Assembly (NCBI GenBank): GCA_021307315.1
Contig: JAJSPD010000256.1
Location: 1-12,940, forward strand
Direction: 5' to 3'
Length of the DNA stretch: 12,940 nucleotides
Source of the DNA: Bisporella sp. PMI_857
Lineage: Eukaryota > Ascomycota > Leotiomycetes > Helotiales > Helotiaceae
Shown: positions 1 through 7,671 of the stretch, piece by piece
How positions within the stretch are numbered: position 1 is the first letter of the stretch
How the letters are laid out: each line of letters starts with the position of its first letter
Notes under the pieces: model-generated
The model's database searches: none
Seen by the model: the letters and a program-made list of their open reading frames with translations, nothing else
What the model was told of the DNA's origin: nothing
Position numbers and translations under genes: made by a program

Positions 1-273
1 CTTATAATAATTGTATTAAAATAAAAGCCTAATCGCGCAGATTTATTTCCTTGGGTTATTAAGCAATAATATAATTAAATATAGATTCGATTAAATTAAA
101 ACTAATCTATATAAATAAAGTAATTTAATTTATAAGATATGGAACCGGAATACTTATCTTTAATGAATAAATAAGAAATGATAAGAGCCACTGCTGATTT
201 TATATCATGAAAGCAAGTATGTAAATTAGTGTGGTGAGTATTGCAATGTAACAAAATATTTTTATTGCAATTT
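1..273. other. AT-rich 3' flank of the transporter gene
   Basis: No gene is visible here. The stretch is AT-rich and lies downstream of the minus-strand transporter stop codon. An AATAAA hexamer on the minus strand (266-261) is a possible polyadenylation signal, although it is very close to the stop. The rest has short TTAAAT-type runs (about 70-130) and no inverted ends that I can recognise. Confidence 0.4.
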
Positions 274-2112
274 TTAATTCTCCGCAAAATTCAAAGATGT
301 CCATGCAGCGGCCAAAGCTGCTACACCACCTGCTCGAAGGCACCACGCAACCCCATCTTGACTTCCTGCCGTTTTTGATATCCAGAAAATCCCACTACAT
401 ACTAAAGCCGCAGCGATTTGCGGGATTGAGATTGCAGTGTTATGCAGACTCATAACGAGACCAGCTTGGTTCTCGTAGGAAGGCTCTAGCTCCGCCGTGC
501 CACTTTCTTGCTGCCTGTTTTGCTTTGCTGCTAATTCTTGGCCTATGATAGCATATGGAGCCCATAAAGTCATAGCCCATGAAACACCACTTAAGGCAAT
601 AAGGACAGTGCCTCCAACATGTGTTTCCACAAGAAGAGTAGAGAACATGACTATAGCAAAAGAGATATGCGCCAAAGTCCAGATCTGGGAGATGTCAAAT
701 CTCCCGATGAAGTAATTTCGAGATTGCGACTCGGTGTGATTCGAAGAATTACTAGTAGGACGGATGATGAATTGGAAGAAAATATTGGCGGTAAAAGCAA
801 CAATTGCGGATAGAAATATTGCAAATGTGCCAACTCGAGTGCTAGTGCCGCGCATAGTATTTGAAGGAAACTGATCGGTCTCTGTAGCGGTGAACGAGAC
901 GGCATTAGAATCTGTTAATCTATTAGCATCAGTAGCATTGACGACATGTTAAAGACAAACACAAGTCACCAACATAACTACCAAGTGGTCAGCACGGGCG
1001 GATTTAAAGTTTTGTCAAGTGTTGACTTACGTCGTTGCGTAAAAGAGGTATGGAAACCATCCCATCCAAGCAAAAAACTGAATTCGAAAAACTCTACGAA
1101 TTTTGAGTGGCATAGTCCTAAAAGTTTGGAGGAGCCGTCTTGCTATGATCATTATCCCCGAATGCCTGCCATATGGGAGGAGCAATGTTTCTGGACTCCT
1201 TTCGTGAATAAAGCAACATGTGATTGAGACCGTAGTTGCTACAGCGAAAGAAGCAATAATGCACAGCCCTTGAAACTGTGTCTGGCACAGGGAGTCAATG
1301 AAACCTGGAAGAGGAGCAAATCCCACGAGACAGCCGAAGATATTCCCGACTCCTGTCATGAGGCTTGCCAATGCGCTTGCCTGCGCCTGTTGGTGACTTG
1401 GGCAGTTCTCGATGACGAGCGCTCGAAGACCAACTTGAAGTGGCTGGATTGAGATGTTGAGAGCGTAGATCCAGAAGATTGCGAAAGCAATCACGAAGTT
1501 TTCGATAACCTCTTTCTGAACTTCCAGGCGACAGACATGCACAACCCATTTGATACCACTTTCTGTCCAGGCAAGCAACCAGATTGAGAAAATCGTGCTC
1601 ACAGCTCCAACAACGATGAAGGGTCTTCTCTGGCCCCAAGAGAATCTGCTCCTATCACTGAGATAGCCCACAAGTGGTTGTATGAAAGCACCACAGAAAG
1701 GTCCTGCGATCCATACCAAGGCGGTCAACGATTTTGAGAGCCCAATAGATACAAGGAACGGCTAGTCAAACCATCAATTCCTTCTGTATATACCTGATGG
1801 AGTTTGGAGAAGATTGTACAACTTACTGCACCTTGTGAGACAACCACAGACCAAACCACTTGCAATCCGTAATCTATGTTAACTTGGAGCTCTTGAAACA
1901 TTTGGAACTGACGCTTACCCTCCAATACCACACGTCGATGAAACCAAACGCAACAATGGTAACGAGATCTCGCCATCCTTATGTTCTGATAACAATGGAT
2001 CAAGGCCTTCCGACGGCGAGACTAAATCTTTCTCGTTTTCTGGGCCATCAAGAGAGTTATTCGACGAGCCCCAAGACTGATAGGGACTCGAGGAACGGAG
2101 TGTTTCCGACAT
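274..2112 (-). CDS. SUT-type sucrose/alpha-glucoside MFS transporter, five exons
   Basis: Plasma-membrane sugar:proton symporter of the GPH/SUT group of the major facilitator superfamily, by family resemblance. Proposed exons on the minus strand: 2112-1919, about 1866-1827, 1761-1031, 977-961 and 911-274, joining in frame to about 539 residues, a normal length for a 12-helix transporter. Family landmarks: GLQVVWS in TM1; SKSLTALVWIAGP (about 87-99); the loop motif GYLSDRSRFSWGQRRPF (about 110-126); the HQQ block (about 201); AWMGWFPYLFYATT followed by YVGDLY across the 17-nt exon 4; WAPYAIIGQE and SIPQIAAALVCS near the C terminus. The start at 2112 gives a cytosolic acidic tail before TM1. 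Introns 2-4 are canonical (65, 53 and 49 bp). Intron 1 is not: the frame that restores the TM1 block needs an acceptor ending in GG. The TM1 residues after WSV are hydrophobic; I recall relatives having an acidic residue there, so substrate or coupling may differ. Substrate is inferred, not shown. Confidence 0.88.
961..977 (-). other. 17-nt microexon (exon 4) of the transporter
   Basis: This exon is flanked by a TAG acceptor (980-978) and a GTTTGT donor (960-955). It encodes the YVGDLY segment that follows FYATT in this transporter family. Phase is kept on both sides (2+1 and 1+2 nt). The downstream intron (960-912) has a GCTAAT branch-like site before AACAG. Confidence 0.75.
1867..1918 (-). 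other. Intron 1 of the transporter with a non-AG acceptor
   Basis: The donor GTAAGC follows GG and is a strong site. Joining it to the exon that reads GLQVVWS in the correct frame requires the intron to end in TTACGG, where TTACAG would be expected. The resulting 52-bp length fits the other introns. The only canonical alternative I found that keeps the frame uses donor GTATTG (from 1928) and acceptor ATAG (1874). It gives a 55-bp intron and replaces residues GIGG with DY. Confidence 0.5.
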
Positions 2113-2257
2113 TTATTATTGATCTGATGAGAAAGCACAATGAATTACTTCAAGAACCAAGAACAATCTGAAATTCTTGGAACAAAATAGAATATAATCA
2201 ATACTATCTTGTCAGATTTCTGAAACTCAGCGTCGCATCAATGGACGGCCGCACGAG

Positions 2258-2280
2258 CACGTGTGGCCTGTTCTCCGGAG
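2258..2280. promoter_or_regulatory. E-box and CTCCGGAG palindrome upstream of the transporter
   Basis: A CACGTG hexamer (2258-2263) and a CTCCGGAG palindrome (2273-2280) sit about 150-170 bp upstream of the transporter start. CGG/CCG palindromes are typical of Zn2Cys6 regulators and CACGTG of bHLH factors. Control of the transporter by either is an inference from position. No clear TATA box was identified. Confidence 0.3.
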
Positions 2281-2853
2281 GTTAAAATAGGAAATCCGGA
2301 ACTTTTCAAACGACTTCAGGCTTGGCCTCATTCTTCCCAGCGCTTTCTTTTCTGGAATAAGTCACACGAGCCTTTTCCACTTAGGAATGTGTTTTCGCAG
2401 TTCAGTTAACCTTCTATCTCATGTAATTAAGCCAACGAACGTGATGTCCTGACATTTTCATTGACTGTAGCACAGAGTAATGTTGTAAGACTTGGTATTT
2501 CAGTATATCTTAACGGAAAAATAGCCGAGCGAACTATGGAAGTACACTGAGAATGTCTACATTCGTGAATACCTATGCTTTTGTTTAAAAATCCGACCAA
2601 AGGAAATTCCTGCAAGCTTTGAATCGCAAAATCTATGGCTCTTTTTTACATCTTCGGTCTTGTTAATATGATCATGATATTCCTAATGTTTTCCTAATAC
2701 CTGCCAATTAGTAATAATCATTTCTCAATTGTGATGCAAAACTTAAAAAGTCTTGGAAGTGAAAGTATCATGGAGTTTGTGTACCTGGGACTGCATTCAC
2801 GCACCTCTTCACTCTTTACAGGCAAATCAGCAGAAGCAAGCCGGTTTCTAGAC
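2281..2853. other. Intergenic spacer without a convincing gene
   Basis: This lies between the 5' side of the transporter and the readable end of the minus-strand membrane-protein gene. Base composition is moderate. Short open frames exist on both strands but have no recognisable motif or splice-supported continuation. Part of about 2700-2806 may be a 3' exon of the 2854-3277 gene: an intron 2867-2807 would lead into a 30-odd-codon frame. I could not confirm it. Confidence 0.4.
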
Positions 2854-3277
2854 TTAGAACAACTTACTTGCAATCAAAGGGTCCCACCAGGAAATTGCTG
2901 GGCTACCATCCCTACAGTTTTCTGCAGTGGCAGTGACTTTGGAAGCATTAGACTAGTTTAAATTCATGAATAGGTGTTTATGTGGACTTACCATTACTCA
3001 CACCCCATAATGCTATCAGCCCTCCAAATGAAGCTGACGATACAAGCCAAAGAATAAAGCATAGAAAAACAAGTCTCATCGACCACGCTCTTCCACGCTT
3101 CTTTTCCAATGGCGCTTGGCGGACTCCCCACGAGATGTAATCTTCCCCTCCAAACATTTTTATAAAGTCATCAAAATTTTCCAAAGATTTATAACGGAGA
3201 ATTTTATCTGTAATGTCAACCGTTTTCCATCTCACCAATCCGATGTAGATCTCGAGCCAATCAGGATGCGCCACCAA
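2854..3277 (-). CDS. One-pass membrane protein, partial or degraded gene model
   Basis: I do not recognise the function. The first readable exon runs from upstream down to 2992; a 55-bp intron follows (2991-2937, GTAAGT..AAAG with a CTAAT branch-like site), then a second exon from 2936. The product has a charged N-terminal part (WLEIYIGLVRWKTVDIT, DYISWGVRQAPLEKKR), one strong membrane helix (MRLVFLCFILWLVSS...FGGLIALWG) and a short Cys-containing segment (ENCRDGSPAISWWDPLIAS). The exon has no ATG before Met at 3157, and an in-frame TAA lies at 3289-3287 inside a GTAAGT motif, so an upstream exon or a lost start is likely. At the other end, reading through gives a stop at 2856-2854, but GTAAGT at 2867-2862 may instead be a donor to a further exon. 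Long fungal membrane proteins with an LWGVSNG-like segment seem related from memory. This could be an active gene with unresolved ends or a truncated pseudogene. Confidence 0.55.
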
Positions 3278-3437
3278 CCTCCGAACTTACAATCCGGAGC
3301 CTTAGCCGTCACCGGTCCACACGTGACACCAGATTCATGTCTCCTCCTAGGTAGATTGTCTTTCGATCATTCACTGGTAAACAAATATTTCGAGACACGA
3401 TACTCTCATGAGCCTCCACTTCAACATCGCAAAAACC
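3278..3437. promoter_or_regulatory. Probable divergent promoter region
   Basis: About 160 bp separates the readable start of the minus-strand membrane-protein gene from the plus-strand HxxHC gene, so both probably share control sequences. A TCACGTG motif lies at about 3321-3327 (CACACGTGAC read on the plus strand). No TATA box was recognised. The region may also hold an unplaced 5' exon of the minus-strand gene. Confidence 0.35.
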
Positions 3438-4311
3438 ATGGGTGCATCACCACTAAAATACGAACCCGTCAACGAACAGGATGACGAAGAAGCAACGCAG
3501 CAAGGTTCACTAATACCGAATGTTTGCAAAGACCGACGAAATCTTCGTTTGAAGGTCATTGGTTTGGGTTTCTGTCTCGGAATTCTTATATCTACATTTC
3601 TCATCCTCGTTGCATTCGGCGTCATTCTGTACAGCATCGTTATCCACGTCCATCCCAGCCCAAATTCCGGTGGAACTTCGATAGTCGATACCAATGCAGG
3701 CCCCTCTTCTGGTCTCCAGAAGCCTGGAACGTTTACTTGTGGCAGTACTGCCGATGAAGCTCGTGCTCTTGGTTGCCAGTGGGACATTGTAAGTTTTCCA
3801 GATTCTCATGTCCAAAAATCCTATCTGTTATTTCAACAGTTACGACAGATTTGGTAAAATCCTATATGCCTCCATTTATGAGTGATTATAACAACAAGAC
3901 ACTCTGAGGGGATCAATACTGACTCTAATATTCTAGATGACCATGTCCTGGGAGCATCCTGACTGCTTCGATGCCGACCTAACAAGAGAGTTCGAAGAAC
4001 TAGGTCCATGGACCTTCTACCACAGTTCAAGGCCCGGCAAAGAAGTCCCAGAGCCTAAGATGCTCAGTCTGATCCCTTACGACCAAGTTGGCAATCACCC
4101 AGAGCGAATGTGGACAGACAGGAGATATCATATCTACCACTGCATTTATGCTTGGAAGATGCTGCATCGCGCAGTAGAGAGGGGATGGAAGGTACAAGCA
4201 GAGCTGGCGAGCTATCATCATACTGAGCATTGTTCGTCCGCGTTGGCAAATACGAGTGTTCCTATGGACGCGATCATCACGAAGGTGAATGTGCAGTACC
4301 CGATTTGTTAA
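3438..4311 (+). CDS. One-pass membrane protein with two HxxHC motifs (DUF3328/UstYa-like)
   Basis: Two exons, 3438-3788 and 3937-4311, separated by a 148-bp intron (GTAAGT..CTAATATTCTAG, phase 0), give 241 residues. The start at 3438 is preferred over the in-frame ATG at 3408 because it has a strong context (AAAACCATGG). Order: acidic cytosolic tail (1-35), one membrane helix (about 39-69), a Pro/Ser/Gly linker, then a lumenal or extracellular domain with CG.T..EA..LGCQWD (101-116), a WEHPDCFDADLTREFEE block (122-138), HIYHC (182-186) and HTEHC (212-216). Two HxxHC motifs are the hallmark of UstYa-like proteins, which in characterised clusters act as copper-dependent oxidases on peptides. This subgroup, with its GC.WD and CFDAEL-like blocks, is common in fungi and mostly uncharacterised, so an enzymatic role is only inferred. 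The gene looks intact. It diverges from the 2854-3277 gene, and a transposon begins about 12 bp after its stop. Confidence 0.85.
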
Positions 4312-4342
4312 GATAGACAATTGTGGTGTCCAGTGTGAGAAA

Positions 4343-4879
4343 CAGTGTGATAACAAAATTATTCAATTATTCAATTCATTAATCAGATATTCAGCTTAGT
4401 CAGCTTTGAATTTGATTTGAATATGATTTGAATATGATTTAAATCATTAATCATGAATACCACGTGACTTACTCGGGTGTTCTACTCATATATAATTATA
4501 AGTTTAATTTAAATTATTGTTACGACACGCTTTGTGGATCTATAGATACAAAAGCAACGGTGGTATTATATAAAAATCTATAGCTGGAAAAAAAAGAGCT
4601 AGAAAAAAGCAAACTATATATACACGAAGGAGCCTAGTAGCTCGGCAGCAAGTCACGTGCTCGACCAGGGTCGGGACGTGACAAGTTCCAGTGGGTTGCA
4701 GCCGCATTTTCTTTTTTTCTGCCGGTTTTCTTTTTTACCGCCTTCCTAAGTTGGCTGACCGCTTCTTTTTGTAGCATTAATCAAATCATTAATCAGATAT
4801 TCATTGAATATCTGAGTAGCTTTGATTTGAATATGATTAATGGCTTCATTAATCAGATATTCATGCATTTGTCACACTG
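4343..4879. mobile_element. hAT-type MITE with 8-bp target duplication
   Basis: The 537-bp element starts CAGTGTGATAACAAA and ends with the inverted CACACTG (reading TTTGTCACACTG). It is flanked on both sides by the perfect 8-bp direct repeat GTGAGAAA (4335-4342 and 4880-4887). CA..TG ends and 8-bp duplications are typical of hAT transposons. There is no transposase frame, so it is non-autonomous. It interrupts the outer 4323-5415 element, so it is the younger of the two. It carries several CACGTG motifs (4461-4466, 4654-4659) and three copies of an 18-bp repeat. Confidence 0.75.
4376..4863 (+). repeat. Three copies of an 18-bp repeat inside the hAT-type MITE
   Basis: TCATTAATCAGATATTCA occurs at 4376-4393, 4786-4803 and 4846-4863 in the same orientation. 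The second copy overlaps a perfect palindrome, TCAGATATTCA + T + TGAATATCTGA (4793-4815). Related TTTGATTTGAATATGATT segments follow the first two copies. Such subterminal repeats are often transposase-binding sites in hAT elements. Confidence 0.7.
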
Positions 4880-4888
4880 GTGAGAAAC

Positions 4889-5398
4889 AAAACTCTAATA
4901 ACTCAAAGTAACTTTAAGTAACTTTAATTAGAGTTGAATTAGATTAGAGTTAAAGTTAACTCTAAAAAAACTTTAAGTTGACTTTAATTATTGTAGGAAT
5001 GCATATAAATAGTTTCGTGTAATTTATCGGATCACGAGAATTGTAGGTTTTTTATTTCTTACACTTACTTAGCAATAAGCCGTAACTTATAACTTTACAA
5101 CAAAAACTATAATTATACAAGCAAGAGCGTAGCTAATAACTACTACGCTTCTTGCTACGTGATAAGTATCCAACATAGAAAGTTCAAGACTAAACTAGCC
5201 GAAGCTCGGAATTAAAGGTTTATCCGCGCCGATACAAGCGAAACTATACTTAATTAGACTTAGTTTTGCCGGAAAAACTTTATTCCATTTACTCTAATCA
5301 ACTTTAAGTGACTCTAAGTAACCCTAATAAGATTAGAGTTATAGTTTTCTAATTAGAGTTAGAGTTAGAGTTGAGTATATTACTCTAGAGTTTAACTC
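4889..5398. repeat. ACTYTAA/TTARAGT heptamer blocks around a 300-bp core
   Basis: Two clusters, about 4890-4990 and 5288-5398, consist of ACTCTAA or ACTTTAA and their complements TTAGAGT or TTAAAGT in both orientations. The core between them (about 4992-5287) is non-coding and contains a TATAAATAG box at 5004-5012. This is the inner part of the outer element. The inverted heptamers could pair over long distances. Confidence 0.6.
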
Positions 5399-5431
5399 TA
5401 ATTTCTGGACACCACTGGTGTCCAGAAATTA
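5399..5431. repeat. 33-bp near-perfect palindrome
   Basis: TAATTTCTGGACACCA, one central C, then its exact reverse complement. The left half is the right end of the outer element. The right half repeats the same terminal sequence pointing away, as expected if two element ends lie head to head or if the terminus was copied as a hairpin. Confidence 0.85.
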
Positions 5432-5527
5432 TGCAGAATAATGGACGGACGTGAAATCTCAGCGTAGGAGAACATGGATTCATTTAATGAAGTGATGCTA
5501 TCTCTCGAATGAAAGATCTTAATTACC

Positions 5528-6013
5528 TCAATGCATCTCCCGTATAATTTGCACACGGTGACAGAAAGAAGGCAACTCGCCCTTAAGCTCATGCGTCACC
5601 CAAAACAATTGCGGATGCCCATGAGCCCAGTCACAAACCATCCATCCCCCCCACACTTTCTTCCCAGAATCCTCTTCCTCATATTCCAAAATCTCATCTT
5701 TCCCATCTCCACTTGCGGAAAACAGTAATCCATCACTCCCTCCATCTTCTACGATTTCCACTTTCTCCCATCCAGCGCGCTTGCCTCCATCCGTGCAAAG
5801 TGTCAACCCCCATCGTCGACCTTTGTGAGAAGCAGAGGTGAAGGAGATGCTTCTTCCGTCTAAGTGAGCTTTGATAAATTTTGGTGGTGATGGTGTGAGG
5901 ACGATGGAATTAATTCCGGAACCGTGATGGCGGATATAGAGGTTTGTGTAAGGTGAGGGTGGTTCGCCAGGAAGTGGAGCGGTTTTGAGGAAGAATTGAG
6001 GTTTGGATGCCAT
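5528..6013 (-). CDS. Small fungal protein, DUF7907-like
   Basis: A single-exon gene of 161 residues. The start at 6013 has a good context (AATCATGG). The frame extends upstream to an ATG at 6130, but those 39 residues lack family features. Visible conserved parts: FFLKTAPLPGE near the N terminus, NLYIRHHGSGINSIVLT (24-40), RRWGL (66-70), GWEKVEIVEDGGSDG (81-95), GGWMVCDWAHGHPQLFW (122-138) and LPSFCHRVQIIRE at the C terminus with a second Cys (151). This pattern matches a fungal family of small, often secreted proteins that I recall as DUF7907, with unknown biochemical function. No signal peptide is seen here, so a cytosolic form or a lost signal exon is possible. The gene is intact and is the only gene between transposon blocks. 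The family number is from memory; the gene call itself is firm. Confidence 0.85.
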   Translation of the reverse strand: MASKPQFFLKTAPLPGEPPSPYTNLYIRHHGSGINSIVLTPSPPKFIKAHLDGRSISFTSASHKGRRWGLTLCTDGGKRAGWEKVEIVEDGGSDGLLFSASGDGKDEILEYEEEDSGKKVWGGWMVCDWAHGHPQLFWVTHELKGELPSFCHRVQIIREMH

Positions 6014-6256
6014 GATTGAGAGTGGATGTAAATTCTGTGAGTGGAGAATTAAGATATTGATGCTACTACGACAGTCTGTTTCGGAATATGTCAAATTCCC
6101 AAGAAAAATGACCGTGCACGGGTGAACCACGCGTAGTGTTCATACGGAATCTGTCAAATTCCTCCCAATTTTCGTCAGCATGTCTGTAGCTTTCTCTACT
6201 ACTCGTCGGTTTCCTGATGTTTTTGTTTTTTTTACCAACCTGCGCAAGCAGGTCGG
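6014..6256. other. 5' flank of the 5528-6013 gene
   Basis: The presumed promoter side shows two similar segments, CGGAATATGTCAAATTCC (6079-6096) and CGGAATCTGTCAAATTCC (6145-6162). This is an imperfect direct repeat spaced about 66 bp and is a candidate regulatory pair. A small hairpin, ACCTGC-GCAA-GCAGGT, lies at about 6239-6254. No gene is seen. Confidence 0.45.
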
Positions 6257-6654
6257 TACCACTAACTTGGACATACAGTCATACCTGGATAATTCGGAGA
6301 CTTTGGTTCCAAGGCAACCTTCCGGTATATAGAGGTTTCCGATATATAAAGAGTGCATAATGCATAATTATTCAGATTTACATAAAAATAATATCATGTG
6401 TTACATAAAATACATGATTATTGAACATATATCACGTGCTTCGCAAATTTAGTGTATTACTAAGCTAGATTTATTAAAAGTATATATCGGAGCCTAGTTA
6501 TATTTCTTATACCTTCTTCCGATACTGAAATAAAGAGGTTTCCGAGTTACCCAGCCAAAAATCGACCGTTCCGCGGCTCCCTTCCGAAATATGGAGGTTT
6601 CCGATATAGGGGCGTCCGAATTATCCAGGTATGACTGTACCAGCAACTTGGACA
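6257..6654 (+). repeat. 17-bp tandem repeat split by a MITE
   Basis: TACCACTAACTTGGACA (6257-6273) and TACCAGCAACTTGGACA (6638-6654) differ at two bases. Removing the intervening MITE and one copy of the TA duplication makes them directly adjacent, so the target was a two-copy tandem repeat. Confidence 0.7.
6276..6637. mobile_element. Tc1/mariner-pogo-like MITE with TA duplication
   Basis: The 362-bp element starts CAGTCATACCTGG, and 23-bp perfect terminal inverted repeats cover 6276-6298 and 6615-6637. It is flanked by TA on both sides (6274-6275, 6638-6639). It has no transposase. Inside are three degenerate direct copies of a CTTCCG..GAGGTTTCCGA unit (about 6318, 6515 and 6582) and one CACGTG (about 6433). 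TA target and CAGT ends fit the Tc1/mariner superfamily, probably a pogo/Fot-type relative. Confidence 0.8.
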
Positions 6655-7048
6655 CGGCGACTTAATCAAGGAATAACTTTTTTATTACTAATACAATCAA
6701 CTTATAAAGTAAACCATTAAATCCGGAACAAAATTCTGCATTAATCACAACTTAGATGATGTCTTTTGGATCATATTATATATCGTAATTAAATAGACTA
6801 GGCGAAAATTCGTGATATTACGCGGTCCAAAAGTAGCGAAATATCAAGTTCTACGTCTAATTACTCAACCCCTTTATCGGTTTTGATAAAAAAAGGCATA
6901 GGATATGCAAATCATACGCATTCTAATCGATTTCGAGATTTATATAACTATCATATAACGTTTGGTGGTGGAAAAGAGGTGGTCTTGTCAAAAATACAAA
7001 TTCTAAGTGGGCGCTCGCTTATATAATCTTATATCTAACACTGGTGCA
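6655..7048. other. AT-rich spacer without a gene
   Basis: No open frame of note and no matched ends are visible. The stretch begins directly after the second 17-bp repeat and ends at the inverted-arm MITE. It may be part of an older element. Confidence 0.4.
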
Positions 7049-7478
7049 CTAACGTACTTAATCAGTTAGCTGGCCATGTCATCATCCTGGCCACGCAAAA
7101 ACACACCAAAAATCACGGTCTTGGCATTTTTATATCTCAACTACTATTTATGTTAATAAATTAAAACTTAAAATTTGAGTTTCTGAGTATTTAGATAAGC
7201 AGTATTTTAAACCTCAAAATGTCTAGTGTTATAAAAATATAAATATAGCATTTCACGCTAAAATAACTCTTGTAATTTCAGTTTTTAAATAAGTATTAAT
7301 TGTATTAGTTTCAAACTTCACCAATATATAAGAATTACAGTTAAATTGTTATATCTCAAGTTTTATAAAGGTAAATAAAATAGTAGTTGAGATATAAAAA
7401 TGCCAAGACCGTGATTTTTGGTGTGTTTTTGCGTGGCCAGGATGATGACATGGCCAGCTAACTGATTAAGTACGTTAG
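7049..7478. mobile_element. 430-bp MITE with 101-bp perfect inverted arms
   Basis: The left arm 7049-7149 is the exact reverse complement of the right arm 7378-7478 (ends CTAACGTACTTAATC...). The loop (about 7150-7377) is AT-rich and non-coding. The TA within the CTAACG tip could be the duplicated target of a mariner-type insertion. A transcript would fold into a hairpin stem of about 100 bp. Absence of any arm mismatch points to a recent insertion or copy correction. Confidence 0.85.
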
Positions 7479-7517
7479 GCTTAGCCGGGCGCAATAAACT
7501 ACTACTACTACTACTTA
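7478..7517 (+). mobile_element. Probable LINE 3' tail remnant
   Basis: GGCTTAGCCGGGCGC is followed by AATAAA and a (CTA/ACT) trinucleotide run. Fungal Tad-like LINEs often end in a short trinucleotide run after an AATAAA. The piece is bounded by the inverted-arm MITE on the left and the 151-bp MITE on the right. The assignment rests on resemblance from memory. Confidence 0.4.
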
Positions 7518-7668
7518 GGGTGCAAAAAGTCCGCAACCACCCCCCTCCCCTCTTGCTAGCATGGCAGTATATACGCAGTTTCAGAGGAGTAAAAATGCGT
7601 ACATTAAAAACTGCAGCCTTGAAACTGCGTACATATAGTCACGCTAGCGTGGGGGACTTTTTACACCC
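7518..7668. mobile_element. 151-bp TA-flanked MITE
   Basis: Ends GGGTGCAAAAAGTCC and, inverted, GGGTGTAAAAAGTCC differ at one base. TA lies on each side (7516-7517 and 7669-7670). An inner inverted pair TACGCAGTTTCA (about 7573 and about 7620-7632) lets most of the element fold into a hairpin. It is non-coding and mariner-like by target site. Confidence 0.75.
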
Positions 7669-7671
7669 TAC

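Larger units (their letters stand above)
4323..5415. mobile_element. Outer DNA-transposon-like element with 11-bp terminal inverted repeats
   Basis: The left end GTGGTGTCCAG (4323-4333) is matched by its inverted copy CTGGACACCAC at 5405-5415. Removing the nested MITE and one target duplication leaves about 550 bp without a gene, rich in ACTCTAA/TTAGAGT and ACTTTAA/TTAAAGT repeats near both ends. This suggests a non-autonomous element or fold-back. I found no clear target duplication, and the right end runs into a mirrored copy of itself, so exact borders are uncertain. The superfamily is not assigned. Confidence 0.5.

Noticed and set aside
2731..2961. Plus-strand open frame of 76 codons
   Set aside because: It overlaps the better supported minus-strand exon 2936-2868 with good splice sites and has no recognisable motif.
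4992..5287. Possible solo LTR (TG..CA ends with a TATA box)
   Set aside because: No target duplication flanks it and no second copy is visible. It is better explained as the core of the inverted-heptamer element.
6140..6358. Minus-strand frame of 72 codons
   Set aside because: It crosses the border of the TA-flanked MITE and the tandem repeat, so it is a chance frame.
7501..7515. Trinucleotide run as a CRISPR or satellite array
   Set aside because: It is a short (ACT)n microsatellite at a probable LINE tail, with no spacers.
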